NCBI GenBank assembly: GCA_039801365.1
Contig: JBDRUN010000015.1
Coordinates: forward strand, 1-35,741
DNA from: a candidate division WOR-3 bacterium
GTDB lineage: Bacteria; Hydrothermota; Tepidihabitantia; Tepidihabitantales; Tepidihabitantaceae
Direction: 5' to 3'
DNA: 35,741 nucleotides
Shown: piece by piece, positions 9,703 through 17,518 of the stretch
Layout: every line of letters begins with the position of its first letter
How positions within the stretch are numbered: the first letter of the stretch is position 1
The notes under the pieces: model-generated
The model's database searches: none
What the model was told of the DNA's origin: nothing
The model's input: only the letters and a program-made list of their open reading frames with translations
Position numbers and translations under genes: made by a program

Positions 9703-12105
9703 CTAACCTCGCTTACGCCGGTTCGCTCGCTTTTGCCCAGGCGACGTGGCAACACTCAACTTCGCGTCACCGGATGCGTCGTCCCCAAGCAACACGACCG
9801 TAGCTCCGGTTCCGCCCTCAGACGGCTCACCGAACCGAAATCCACGCACTCGCGGGTCATCACGCAGGCGTCGCCACAACATCTTCTGCAACACGCCCAT
9901 TCCCTTGCCGTGTACCACCACGACCTGTTTAGTTCCCAAACATACTGCATCATCCAAGAAGCGGCTTACAGCCTCTTCAGCCTCGTCCTTGGGCATACCG
10001 CGGACACTGAGCCTCGGTTCAAAGTGAAAAGGTTCTGCTGCCTGCACTACCCCCGGCGCGGAATCGGCCGACGCCCCAACTGCGACAAGGTCCGAGACCG
10101 GCAACTGCATTCTGATGTTACCAAGCACAACTGTCACTGCCTCACCAGTGACTTGAGCGACCGTCCCGCGACACCGAAGCGACTTGGATTCGACTGCATC
10201 CCCGACCGCAAATCTCGGCCCTATGTTTGGCTCTCGAACCTCGGACGCTGAACCCTGAGACTTTGTGCCAGTCACGTCAGTTTTCCTCAGCTCGTCCTCG
10301 ACAAAACGCTTAGCCTTAACCACCACGTCATGCCGAGCCTGGGTTTCCCTTATTTCTCGTACCAGATTCTCTATCTCGCGCCGAGTGCGGATCAGTACAT
10401 CCTTCCGCTCGTGCTGCAAGCGCTCCTGCTCAGTTCGAACCCGCTGTTCGAGCTCATCCAATCTTGCCTCGTACGTAGTCCTGAGCCGTTCTCCTTCCAG
10501 ACGGACCGCCTCGGCCTCGCGCCGTGCGACCAATGCTTTCTCGAGTTCCTGGTTCAGAACGCGGAGCTTCGCTCCAAGGTCAAGCCACTCGCGACCAAGT
10601 CTCGACTCGGCCCTGCGAATCAACTCCTCGCCGAGCCCGACTCGGGCCGCAATCTCGAGCGCACTTGATTCGCCTGGAAAGCCGAATGTCAGCCGATATG
10701 TCGGCCGGCCGTCCCGGAATCCCATGGCCGCATTGACCATACCTGGTTCGTCCTGCACGAACATCTTCAGCGCACCTAGGTGAGTAGTCGCTACCGTTAG
10801 TACCCCGCGGTCGCGTAACGCCTCAAGCACCGCCACCGCCAACGCTACCCCTTCTTCCGGTGCGGTCGAAGCCCCAATCTCATCCAAAAGCACGAGGCTA
10901 CGGGTGTCAGCGTGTTCGAGAATGTGCTTCAACCGGACCAAGTGGCCGGTAAACGACGACAGGTCCGCATCAAGCGATTGCTCATCTCCGATGTCGACGA
11001 ACACCTTCTCAAACAGGGGCAGACTGGTTCCGGCTTCAGCGGGCAAGTAGAGACCGCAAGCAAGCATAAGGCAGAGCAGACCAAGCGTTTTGATGACAAC
11101 CGTCTTGCCGCCCGCATTCGGCCCTGAAACAAGTACCACATGTTTGCCATCCGGCACCCGAAAATTGAGCGGCACCACATCCCGCTTCCGCCTTGCCAGT
11201 AGCGGATGTCTAGCCCCCACCAGCTCGATACGACAGCCGTTGGAGATTTCGGGTCTGCAGCAGTTGAACTCCAGCGCGAACCTCCGTTTCGCCAACAGCA
11301 GGTCCAGCTCGCCGACTGTGTCAATGCTGATCTGCAGATCGGCCGCGTGTCTCGCCACCAGACCGGACAAGTTCCTAAACACTCGCGCCACTTCGTCAGC
11401 CTCGACCCCGCGTAGCTCGGCAAGCTCGTTCTGATCTGCAACCGTTTCAAGCGGCTCCACGAAAAGTGTATGGCCACTGGCCGAGCTCTCATGGATGACG
11501 CCACCAACCTGCTCGCGTGCCTCAAGGCGAACCGGCAGGACGAACCGGTCTCGCCGCACCGTCGGCCGGTCCGCGAACCACTCCGGGTGCTCAGCAACCA
11601 TCTTCTCCATCCGATCCACCAGCCGATTGCGCCGACGTCGCAACTCCCTTCGGGTCTTGTCCAGCACCGGCGTGGCCGAATCGCGAACCAAACCAGCGTC
11701 GTCCAGAACACGGTCTAGCGTCAGTTCCAGCTCAGGCTGCTCTACGAGCCTACGCGCGACGTGCCAGACCCGGGGAGCTCTTTCCCGTCGCTGGCTAAAG
11801 AATTGACGGCTCCTGCGGACACCAGCACACGCACACCGCACGGCCAACAGCTCAGGGCCAGCAAGGATGCCTTCCTGAACGGCACGCCTCAAACACGAAC
11901 GAATGTCCGGCACACTGCCAATATCCGGCTCGTCCTCCAATGCCACAAGCTCGGTCACGCGATCAAGTTCGGCCTTGACAATTTCGGCCGAAGCCTGAGG
12001 GACCATGGCCAACGCCCGTTCCTTTCCCATTGGTGTGCGGCAGTAGCTGGCGATGATCTCGCACACCCGCGGAAACTCTAAGAGCTCCAAGGCTTGCTTC
12101 GACAA
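9703..12105 (-). CDS. mutS2: MutS2-family endonuclease/ribosome-rescue ATPase
   Basis: MutS2 is a MutS-like ATPase tied to suppression of recombination and, in some bacteria, to splitting collided ribosomes. In this 800-residue protein the core and clamp-like region cover 1-310. The ATPase has Walker A GPNAGGKT near 327-334 and the Walker B region LVLLDEIGAST. A long coiled coil spans about 505-600, then comes a KOW-like segment and a C-terminal Smr domain (about 720-795). The Smr domain keeps HGKG but its first motif reads LSVRG, lacking the Asp of the usual LDLRG. The start is TTG with CAGGAG five bases upstream. The linker near residue 616 is encoded by a degenerate heptanucleotide tract. 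It lies between rpsU and dnaG. Confidence 0.94.
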   Translation of the reverse strand: MSKQALELLEFPRVCEIIASYCRTPMGKERALAMVPQASAEIVKAELDRVTELVALEDEPDIGSVPDIRSCLRRAVQEGILAGPELLAVRCACAGVRRSRQFFSQRRERAPRVWHVARRLVEQPELELTLDRVLDDAGLVRDSATPVLDKTRRELRRRRNRLVDRMEKMVAEHPEWFADRPTVRRDRFVLPVRLEAREQVGGVIHESSASGHTLFVEPLETVADQNELAELRGVEADEVARVFRNLSGLVARHAADLQISIDTVGELDLLLAKRRFALEFNCCRPEISNGCRIELVGARHPLLARRKRDVVPLNFRVPDGKHVVLVSGPNAGGKTVVIKTLGLLCLMLACGLYLPAEAGTSLPLFEKVFVDIGDEQSLDADLSSFTGHLVRLKHILEHADTRSLVLLDEIGASTAPEEGVALAVAVLEALRDRGVLTVATTHLGALKMFVQDEPGMVNAAMGFRDGRPTYRLTFGFPGESSALEIAARVGLGEELIRRAESRLGREWLDLGAKLRVLNQELEKALVARREAEAVRLEGERLRTTYEARLDELEQRVRTEQERLQHERKDVLIRTRREIENLVREIRETQARHDVVVKAKRFVEDELRKTDVTGTKSQGSASEVREPNIGPRFAVGDAVESKSLRCRGTVAQVTGEAVTVVLGNIRMQLPVSDLVAVGASADSAPGVVQAAEPFHFEPRLSVRGMPKDEAEEAVSRFLDDAVCLGTKQVVVVHGKGMGVLQKMLWRRLRDDPRVRGFRFGEPSEGGTGATVVLLGDDASGDAKLSVATSPGQKRANRRKRG
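10230..10257 (+). repeat. degenerate heptanucleotide tract within mutS2
   Basis: Four consecutive seven-base units on the plus strand read GCTCTCG, AACCTCG, GACGCTG and AACCCTG. They fit a loose consensus NNYYCTG. The tract encodes a Ser/Glu-rich linker between the MutS2 coiled coil and the following domain. AACCCTG and AACCTCG recur in the cmk tract at 28280-28314, which argues for a shared repeat family. Confidence 0.5.
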
Positions 12106-12225
12106 CTCAGCTCCTGACTAAATCCCCGGCTGACGCTGGAGGCCGATAGCTTCAAACTTCTCGCCATAGACTGGAAGCCGTCGGTCTGTCCGGCATTCAT
12201 CTGCGGCCTGCCTACCCTCTTGCGC

Positions 12226-12423
12226 TCAGCGCCAGTCCGACTGCTGTCTACGCCAATTGCGCCTGCGTGCCTCGGCTGCCTTGCGCTTCCGACGAACACT
12301 CGGCTTTTCATAGTACTCGCGTCGCTTCACGTCCCGAAGGATGCCGGCCTTCTCGCAGGCCCGGCGGAACCGGCGCATGAAGCTCTCATACGACTCACCT
12401 TCCTTGACGACGATACCTGCCAT
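12226..12423 (-). CDS. rpsU: 30S ribosomal protein S21
   Basis: S21 is a small, very basic 30S protein important for initiation. The 65 residues match the family, with the start MAGIVVKEGES followed by FMRRFRRACEKAGIL and a basic C-terminal helix rich in Arg. The ATG is preceded by a near-perfect ribosome binding site AAAGGAGGTG (12434-12443 on the minus strand). That site lies partly inside a hairpin. The gene heads the macromolecular synthesis segment, 120 bases before mutS2. Confidence 0.96.
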   Translation of the reverse strand: MAGIVVKEGESYESFMRRFRRACEKAGILRDVKRREYYEKPSVRRKRKAAEARRRNWRRQQSDWR

Positions 12424-12438
12424 CTCTCGCTAACACCT

Positions 12439-12479
12439 CCTTTCCTCTGAAAGGGTCCTAGGTTCCATCGAACTCCTAG
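12439..12479 (-). other. two stem-loops between rsmE and rpsU
   Basis: Just after the rsmE stop, GAAC and CTAG arms (12458-12465 with 12470-12479) form an eight-pair stem with a two-base bulge and a four-base loop. Next, CCTTTC (12439-12444) pairs with GAAAGG (12449-12454) around a four-base loop. The second hairpin covers part of the rpsU ribosome binding site. Neither is followed by a T-run, so they may act in RNA processing or in control of S21 translation rather than in termination. Confidence 0.4.
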
Positions 12480-12482
12480 ATT

Positions 12483-13322
12483 CTACGCTCCGGACTCCAA
12501 CACCTTTGGCCCTCCGGCTCTGCGTCCATCAACTGCAAGCTCGCCCAACAGCGATAGCGCCAGAACCACGGCTGCGCTTGCCGCCGTCTCAGCCCGCAGT
12601 CTTCTCGGACCGAGGCTGAAACTGCGAATTCCGGCCGCTTTCATCCGTAGGACTTCGGCACGCTCAAAACCACCTTCCGGTCCGACAAGGAGCAATACCG
12701 ACTCCGCCCCAGGATCAAGCACATCTGCGAGTTGGGTGTGTTCTTCCTCCTCGTACGCCACGACCGCCGCATCGAACTCGCTGACCCGACCCAGCAACTC
12801 GGACAGTTCCAGCGGCTCGGCCAGCATCGGCACGACTGTCCGGCCCGAGCACTTTACCGCCTCGCGTACCTTTCGTCGTAGATGCTCGAGCCTTGTCGGC
12901 TTCAAACTCGCTACCGTGCGCGCGCTGCCGAAAGGTATAATCTCTGACACTCCGAGCTGGGTAGCACTTTGCACCAGCTCCGCCATCCGGTCCGGTTTGA
13001 TAATACTCTGCGCCAGAACAAGTCGGCGGGCCGGCTCACGCGGCCGGACCCGAGTCATGAGCACCCTCCCGACAGCTTTATCCGGCCGCACCGACACAAG
13101 CTCAAGCTCGTACTCGACTCCCTTTCCGTCGGTGGCAAATACGCGATCGCCAGACTGGAGGCGTAGCACCCGGCACAGATGTCGCGCCTCATTGCCGGTT
13201 ATCACCGCGACCTGGTCCGGTCCCGGCTCCTGGTCGAGCAAGAAAAAGGCTGCTCCCTTACTTTCTTCACCCCCCGAAGCTCTGAGTCTTGAGCGCTCCT
13301 TGTGTCCTTGTCCGCTGCTCAT
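12483..13322 (-). CDS. rsmE: 16S rRNA (uridine-1498-N3)-methyltransferase RsmE
   Basis: RsmE is a SPOUT-class methyltransferase that modifies U1498 of 16S rRNA with SAM. The characteristic C-terminal knot motifs are present: [35 protein letters not shown] and the upstream [21 protein letters not shown]. The longest frame begins at 13382, deep in dnaJ. I chose the ATG at 13322 because it overlaps the dnaJ stop as ATGA, giving 279 residues. That is still 20-30 longer than usual. The excess is an N-terminal Ser/Gly/Arg-rich stretch partly encoded by a degenerate heptanucleotide tract. The dnaJ-rsmE order is common in bacteria. Confidence 0.93.
   Translation of the reverse strand: MSSGQGHKERSRLRASGGEESKGAAFFLLDQEPGPDQVAVITGNEARHLCRVLRLQSGDRVFATDGKGVEYELELVSVRPDKAVGRVLMTRVRPREPARRLVLAQSIIKPDRMAELVQSATQLGVSEIIPFGSARTVASLKPTRLEHLRRKVREAVKCSGRTVVPMLAEPLELSELLGRVSEFDAAVVAYEEEEHTQLADVLDPGAESVLLLVGPEGGFERAEVLRMKAAGIRSFSLGPRRLRAETAASAAVVLALSLLGELAVDGRRAGGPKVLESGA
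13271..13298 (+). repeat. weak heptanucleotide tract in rsmE 5' end
   Basis: Seven-base units CCCCCGA, AGCTCTG, AGTCTTG and AGCGCTC lie in phase on the plus strand. Two of them fit the NNYYCTG pattern well and two loosely. The tract encodes part of the non-conserved N-terminal extension of RsmE. It is weaker than the tracts in cmk and is listed because it falls in the same kind of place. Confidence 0.3.
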
Positions 13323-14461
13323 TGCCTCGGCTTCCTCGGGACAAGTGAATCCCTGTTCTCGCTGTCGGCCAGCGCCTTCCACAGCTTCCTTTCTTCTGCT
13401 GACAGTCGAGTCGGAACCTGCAGTACAACCCGGACTAGCTCATCACCTCGGCCACCATCCAGTCGCTTAACGCCCGCCCCGCGCAACCGCAGCAGCGCGC
13501 CCGACTCAGTCCCAGCCGGCAGGGTAATGACTTTTTCACCTCCAAGAGTCGGCACTGTCAGCTTCGCGCCCAGAACCGCTTGCGCTGGAGTGACCGGTAA
13601 CTCCACGATAATGTCGTCTCCCCGACGCAAGAACAACGGATGTTCCTTCTCCTCTACCTCAATTAGAACATCCCCCGTACCGGCCGGACCATAGTGGCCT
13701 TCGTTGCGGAGCGGAATGTAGTTGCCTGAGGATACACCGGCCGGAACCCTGACCTTCAACGTCCGCTGCCGCCGTACCCTTCCTTCTCCTTCACACTTCC
13801 TGCATGTTTCTCTGACCCGCGTACCCTGTCCACCGCAGGCCGGACAGGACGAGACTTGCACGAACTGGCCAAAGATCGAACTCGTGCGTCGTTGTACTCG
13901 TCCCTGTCCCCGACAGGTCGGACAAACTTCCTGCCCGGTCCCGCCGCGGCCTCCACACTCCTCACACGCCTCGTACCGGGAGAAGGTAACCTCCCGTACT
14001 ACACCCTCGGCAATCTCCTCAAGCGTGAGCTTGAGTCTAATTCTTATATCTCCACCACGTCGTCCCCGAGCAGAACCCTCTGTTTGTCCACCGAATAAGA
14101 CGTCAAATAACCCGCCCGAGGTGAATCCCCCGCCAAATCCGCGTAACAGATCGCCAAATATGTCGCTGATGTCTTCCGTATGTGTAAAATCGCGGCGGAA
14201 GTCGAATCCGCCCGGCCCAAACTGACGCGACACACCCTCGTGGCCGTACTGATCGTAGAGACGACGCTTGTTCTCGTCCGCCAGAACCTCATACGCCTCA
14301 GAAAGCTCCTTGAACTTCTCCTCGGCCTCAGCCCGATTGCCCGGATTCTGGTCCGGGTGATACTGCTTGGCTAGCCTGCGGTAGGCGGACTTTATTTCCT
14401 CGAGCGTAGCGTTGCGCGGTACTCCAATAACTTCATAGTAGTCGCGCTTCGTCTGAGGCAT
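13319..14461 (-). CDS. dnaJ: molecular chaperone DnaJ, type I
   Basis: DnaJ delivers unfolded proteins to DnaK and stimulates its ATPase. The 380-residue protein is a full type I Hsp40. The J domain has the HPD motif at 35-37, and a Gly/Phe-rich segment lies around 75-130. The zinc region has four CxxCxGxG repeats ([32 protein letters not shown]). The C-terminal substrate-binding domains follow. It is 104 bases downstream of dnaK. The only good ribosome binding site, GGAGG at 14476-14480, lies 14 bases from the ATG and inside a small hairpin. Confidence 0.96.
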   Translation of the reverse strand: MPQTKRDYYEVIGVPRNATLEEIKSAYRRLAKQYHPDQNPGNRAEAEEKFKELSEAYEVLADENKRRLYDQYGHEGVSRQFGPGGFDFRRDFTHTEDISDIFGDLLRGFGGGFTSGGLFDVLFGGQTEGSARGRRGGDIRIRLKLTLEEIAEGVVREVTFSRYEACEECGGRGGTGQEVCPTCRGQGRVQRRTSSIFGQFVQVSSCPACGGQGTRVRETCRKCEGEGRVRRQRTLKVRVPAGVSSGNYIPLRNEGHYGPAGTGDVLIEVEEKEHPLFLRRGDDIIVELPVTPAQAVLGAKLTVPTLGGEKVITLPAGTESGALLRLRGAGVKRLDGGRGDELVRVVLQVPTRLSAEERKLWKALADSENRDSLVPRKPRQ

Positions 14462-14462
14462 T

Positions 14463-14480
14463 AGGTGATACTACACCTCC
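14463..14480 (-). promoter_or_regulatory. hairpin masking the dnaJ ribosome binding site
   Basis: On the minus strand the leader reads GGAGGTGTAGTATCACCT just before TAATG. AGGTG pairs with CACCT over a six-base loop, five pairs in all. The stem holds part of the Shine-Dalgarno sequence GGAGG (14476-14480). Folding would either hide the site or bring it closer to the ATG, from which it is otherwise 14 bases away. In a heat-shock gene this is a candidate RNA thermometer, by inference only. Confidence 0.4.
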
Positions 14481-14489
14481 GCAAAAGTA

Positions 14490-14539
14490 CTCTGCGCTTC
14501 GTGCACCACTTCCCACCGGGCGCAAAACCCAGCGCAGAG
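14490..14539 (-). terminator. stem-loop with short U-run between dnaK and dnaJ
   Basis: CTCTGCGCT (minus strand, from 14539 to 14531) pairs perfectly with AGCGCAGAG (14498 to 14490), nine pairs around a 32-base loop. TACTTTT follows the stem. This resembles a leaky intrinsic terminator, or an RNA-processing hairpin that would lower dnaJ relative to dnaK. The large loop and only four U residues make full termination unlikely. Confidence 0.42.
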
Positions 14540-14565
14540 CGTAGCACGTAGTGCCGGTCGTTTCG

Positions 14566-16470
14566 TTACTTCTTCTCCTCGTCGTCAATGACCTGATAGT
14601 CGGCATCAACCGTCTTGCCCGATTCGGGCTTGTCCTTCTCTTTCGCACCACCGGACTTCGCTTGGGTTTCGGCCTGCTGCTGGCGGTACATCTCTTCAGC
14701 CAGCTTGTAACTGACCTTCTGGAGTTCCTCGATTGCTGAATCAATCGCCGCCTTATCGTCGCCCTTCATCGCAGTCTTGAGCGCCGCAATCGCCTCGTCT
14801 ATCTTTTTCTTTTCGTCCGCCGCCACCCGGGTGCCAAAATCCTTCAGCGTCCGTTCGGTCTGGTAAATAAGAGTATCCGCCCGATTGCGGCTGTCAACCA
14901 ACTCACGCTTGCGTCGGTCTTCGGCTGCATGGGCCTGTGCCTCACTGACTTTACGTTCGACTTCCTCCTTAGACAGACCGGAGGAAGCGGTTATTCGGAT
15001 GCTTTGCTCCTTGCCGGTGGCCTTATCCTTGGCTGTGACGTGCAAAATTCCGTCCGCGTCAATGTCGAACGTAACGTCAATCTGTGGGATCCCTCGGGGC
15101 GCGGGCGGAATACCCGAGAGTTCGAACCGGCCAAGGGTACGGTTGTCGGCTGCCATCTCGCGCTCGCCCTGCAGCACGTGTACCGTAACCGCCGGCTGAT
15201 TGTCTTCTGCCGTAGTGAAAGTCTGAGTCTTGCGGGTTGGAATCGTGGTATTGCGCTCGATGATCCGTGTCATCACCCCGCCCAGGGTCTCGATGCCCAG
15301 TGAAAGAGGCGTCACATCAAGCAGCACAATGTCCTTAACCTCACCCGCAAGTACTGCGCCCTGAATCGCCGCGCCGATTGCCACTACCTCATCCGGATTG
15401 ATACCCTTGTGCGGCTCTTTGCCGAAGAATTCCCGTACCAGTGCTTGCACTTTGGGCATCCGGGTCTGACCACCGACAAGAATAACTTCATCAATATCGC
15501 GCGGGGTAAGTCGTGCGTCGGTGAGCGCTTGTTTCACCGGTTCAAAAGTACGATCAATCAGGTCCGCAACCAGAAACTCCAGCTTGGACCGCGTCAACTT
15601 CATATCAATGTGCAACGGCCCCTTCTTCTCGTCCGCACAAATGAACGGCAGGCTTATCGAAGTCTCCATCGAAGTCGAAAGCTCGCACTTTGCCTTCTCT
15701 GCCGCCTCCCGTATACGCTGAAGTGCAGTCTTGTCCTTGGCGAGGTCAATGCCGTTTTCCCGTTTGAACTCCTCGATAATCCAGTCCATCACGCGCTGGT
15801 CAAAGTCGTCGCCACCGAGATGCGTGTCACCATTCGTGCTCTTCACCTCAAACACACCCTCGCCGATTTCAAGTATTGAGATGTCGAAGGTTCCACCGCC
15901 CAAGTCGTAAACTGCGATTTTCTCGGCCTTCTTCTTGTCCAAGCCGTAGGCCAATGACGCCGCGGTTGGCTCGTTGATGATACGCAATACCTCAAGACCC
16001 GCAATCTTACCTGCGTCCTTGGTCGCCTGACGCTGAGAATCATTGAAGTACGCCGGCACCGTGATGACCGCCTTGGTAACGGCTTCTCCCAAGTACGCTT
16101 CAGCCGCTTTCTTTAGATACTGGAGCACCATCGCTGACACCTCAGGCGGAGAATACTTCTGCCCGCCGACCTCAACCCAGGCATCGCCATTCTCAGCCGG
16201 CACAACCTTGAATGGCACTCGCTTTATTTCCTCGCCAACCTCGGTGTAGCGTCGGCCCATGAAGCGTTTGATCGAATATATCGTCGTCTCAGGGTTGATT
16301 ACTGCCTGCCTTCTCGCCAACGTGCCAACAAGCCGTTCTTTACCCAGTGCCACAACCGAAGGCGTTATCCTGCCGCCCTCTGGGTTCGGGATAACGACTG
16401 GCTGGCCCCGCTCCATAACCGCTACGCACGAAAACGTCGTGCCCAAGTCTATGCCAACTACCTTTGCCAT
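14566..16470 (-). CDS. dnaK: molecular chaperone DnaK (Hsp70)
   Basis: DnaK is the central ATP-driven Hsp70 chaperone. The 634-residue protein has the N-terminal phosphate loop [13 protein letters not shown], the second signature [14 protein letters not shown] near 190-205 and the third [14 protein letters not shown] near 330. The interdomain linker [17 protein letters not shown] is intact, and an acidic Lys/Glu-rich lid ends in a DDEEKK-like tail. The ribosome binding site AGGAGGT lies upstream of the ATG. It is flanked by grpE (157-base gap with a palindrome) and dnaJ (104-base gap with hairpins), so relative expression may be set at RNA level. Confidence 0.98.
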   Translation of the reverse strand: MAKVVGIDLGTTFSCVAVMERGQPVVIPNPEGGRITPSVVALGKERLVGTLARRQAVINPETTIYSIKRFMGRRYTEVGEEIKRVPFKVVPAENGDAWVEVGGQKYSPPEVSAMVLQYLKKAAEAYLGEAVTKAVITVPAYFNDSQRQATKDAGKIAGLEVLRIINEPTAASLAYGLDKKKAEKIAVYDLGGGTFDISILEIGEGVFEVKSTNGDTHLGGDDFDQRVMDWIIEEFKRENGIDLAKDKTALQRIREAAEKAKCELSTSMETSISLPFICADEKKGPLHIDMKLTRSKLEFLVADLIDRTFEPVKQALTDARLTPRDIDEVILVGGQTRMPKVQALVREFFGKEPHKGINPDEVVAIGAAIQGAVLAGEVKDIVLLDVTPLSLGIETLGGVMTRIIERNTTIPTRKTQTFTTAEDNQPAVTVHVLQGEREMAADNRTLGRFELSGIPPAPRGIPQIDVTFDIDADGILHVTAKDKATGKEQSIRITASSGLSKEEVERKVSEAQAHAAEDRRKRELVDSRNRADTLIYQTERTLKDFGTRVAADEKKKIDEAIAALKTAMKGDDKAAIDSAIEELQKVSYKLAEEMYRQQQAETQAKSGGAKEKDKPESGKTVDADYQVIDDEEKK

Positions 16471-16540
16471 ATCAAACCTCCTTATACAAACAGTGCAGGA
16501 TAAAGTACCCAGAACAAAGCTAACCTCAGATAACAGAATC

Positions 16541-16567
16541 GGTATAATGAACCAAAGTTAGTATACC
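16541..16567. promoter_or_regulatory. 27-base palindrome between grpE and dnaK
   Basis: GGTATA at 16541-16546 and TATACC at 16562-16567 are perfect inverted arms. Inside them AAC (16550-16552) and GTT (16557-16559) extend the symmetry. On the minus strand the same bases give a TTGGTA / 17 bases / TATACC pair that could serve as a weak promoter for dnaK. The palindrome would then overlap both boxes, as an operator would. It does not match the CIRCE element of HrcA. Confidence 0.4.
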
Positions 16568-16627
16568 AAGTCATGGCCGAGTATACATCTGACCTTGTCC
16601 TTTACTCACTGCCTTAATCCTAGCTGC

Positions 16628-17326
16628 TTACTTCGTCCTTTCGTCACTTTTACCGGTCTGCTTCGCAACTACCACCTTGGCCGGCCTTATTACCTTACCG
16701 CGGCAACTGTAGCCTCGACAATGCTCCTCAACCACAGTGTCAGGTTTGTGGTCATCGGTATGGACAAAACTCACCGCCTCGGCTCGCCTGGGGTCAAACT
16801 CTTCGCCGAGGCAGCTGTACTCCTCAAGCCCGTGCCGGCCCAGTACGTCATACATCTGCCTTCTTATAAGCGAAATGCCCTCGCGTATCCTCCCCAGCAA
16901 GGAAGTCCACTCCGAGGCCGCTCCCCCGGGCGTCGGCGCATGCCCGACGTCAACACCCGTTGCACCTCCGTTGCTCGCCTGACATCTCTGACTATCCGCC
17001 TGCGTATCATCGTCCGCTGATTGTATGCCGGTGTCCAGTCCAGACCGCAGCGTCGCCAATGCTCGGTCAAAATTGTCCAGCACTGGCAGCAGGTCTGCCA
17101 TTATGGCCTCGATGGCAGCGTGCCGTACGACTTCGAAATCCCGCTGCACACGCCGCCGGTAGTTATCAAAGTCAGCAAGCGAACGTATATACCGGTCCTT
17201 GTGCTCGGCACACTCCTGCTCCAGCGCCGCACACCTCTCGACCAGCTCTGCAACTGGCCCCTTCCGTGCCTCGTTTGCCTTACCGGAGTATTGTACCACC
17301 GGGTCCACACTGTTATCAGTATCCAT
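16628..17326 (-). CDS. grpE: nucleotide exchange factor GrpE
   Basis: GrpE releases ADP from DnaK. The 232-residue protein has the long N-terminal helix (around 25-70, with YIRSLADFDNYRRRV), the LLPVLDNFDRAL motif at 79-90 and the C-terminal beta domain (GEEFDPRRAEAVSF and RGYSCRGKVIRPAKVVV). Residues about 97-140 are an unusual insert rich in Asp, Gln, Gly and Ala, placed between two helices where most GrpE proteins have only a short turn. It is the first gene of the grpE-dnaK-dnaJ series. No hrcA gene is next to it, so heat-shock control must differ from the HrcA/CIRCE arrangement or be encoded elsewhere. Confidence 0.94.
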   Translation of the reverse strand: MDTDNSVDPVVQYSGKANEARKGPVAELVERCAALEQECAEHKDRYIRSLADFDNYRRRVQRDFEVVRHAAIEAIMADLLPVLDNFDRALATLRSGLDTGIQSADDDTQADSQRCQASNGGATGVDVGHAPTPGGAASEWTSLLGRIREGISLIRRQMYDVLGRHGLEEYSCLGEEFDPRRAEAVSFVHTDDHKPDTVVEEHCRGYSCRGKVIRPAKVVVAKQTGKSDERTK

Positions 17327-17411
17327 ACGTTCTCATTCTTACCGGACGACTCCGTTCGTTTGCCTTACTGTTACTCGTTCAGGACTGACTACTTAGACCA
17401 TCTTCTACACT

Positions 17412-17431
17412 GTCTCGATTCGGCCCGAGAC
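17412..17431 (-). other. inverted repeat in grpE leader
   Basis: GTCTCG at 17412-17417 and CGAGAC at 17426-17431 form a perfect six-pair stem with an eight-base loop. It lies between the predicted grpE promoter and the grpE start, so it would be a leader hairpin in the RNA. Its function is unknown. Confidence 0.35.
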
Positions 17432-17448
17432 GAAAGAAGCAAAGCTTG

Positions 17449-17485
17449 ATTACACCTAGCAATAGGCAGCAAGACAACTGTCTTG
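17449..17485 (-). promoter_or_regulatory. predicted grpE promoter with palindromic operator
   Basis: On the minus strand TTGTCT (17477 to 17472) and TGTAAT (17454 to 17449) are separated by 17 bases and match -35 and -10 boxes at four and five positions. The -35 box lies inside a palindrome with seven-base arms, CAAGACA and TGTCTTG, two bases apart (17470-17485). A palindrome over the -35 box is typical of a repressor site. The pairing is visible; the regulatory role is inferred. Confidence 0.42.
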
Positions 17486-17518
17486 GGTCAGCACAGTAAC
17501 ATCATAGAAAGACATAAC

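Noticed and set aside
10929-11711. 260-residue minus-strand frame inside mutS2
   Set aside because: Shifted frame of mutS2, rich in Arg, Trp and Cys, without conserved features.
13323-13382. Longer RsmE start at 13382
   Set aside because: The ATG at 13322 overlaps the dnaJ stop as ATGA and already gives more than the family length.
16471-17518. CIRCE element for HrcA control of grpE or dnaK
   Set aside because: No TTAGCACTC / GAGTGCTAA pair was found; the palindromes present are different.
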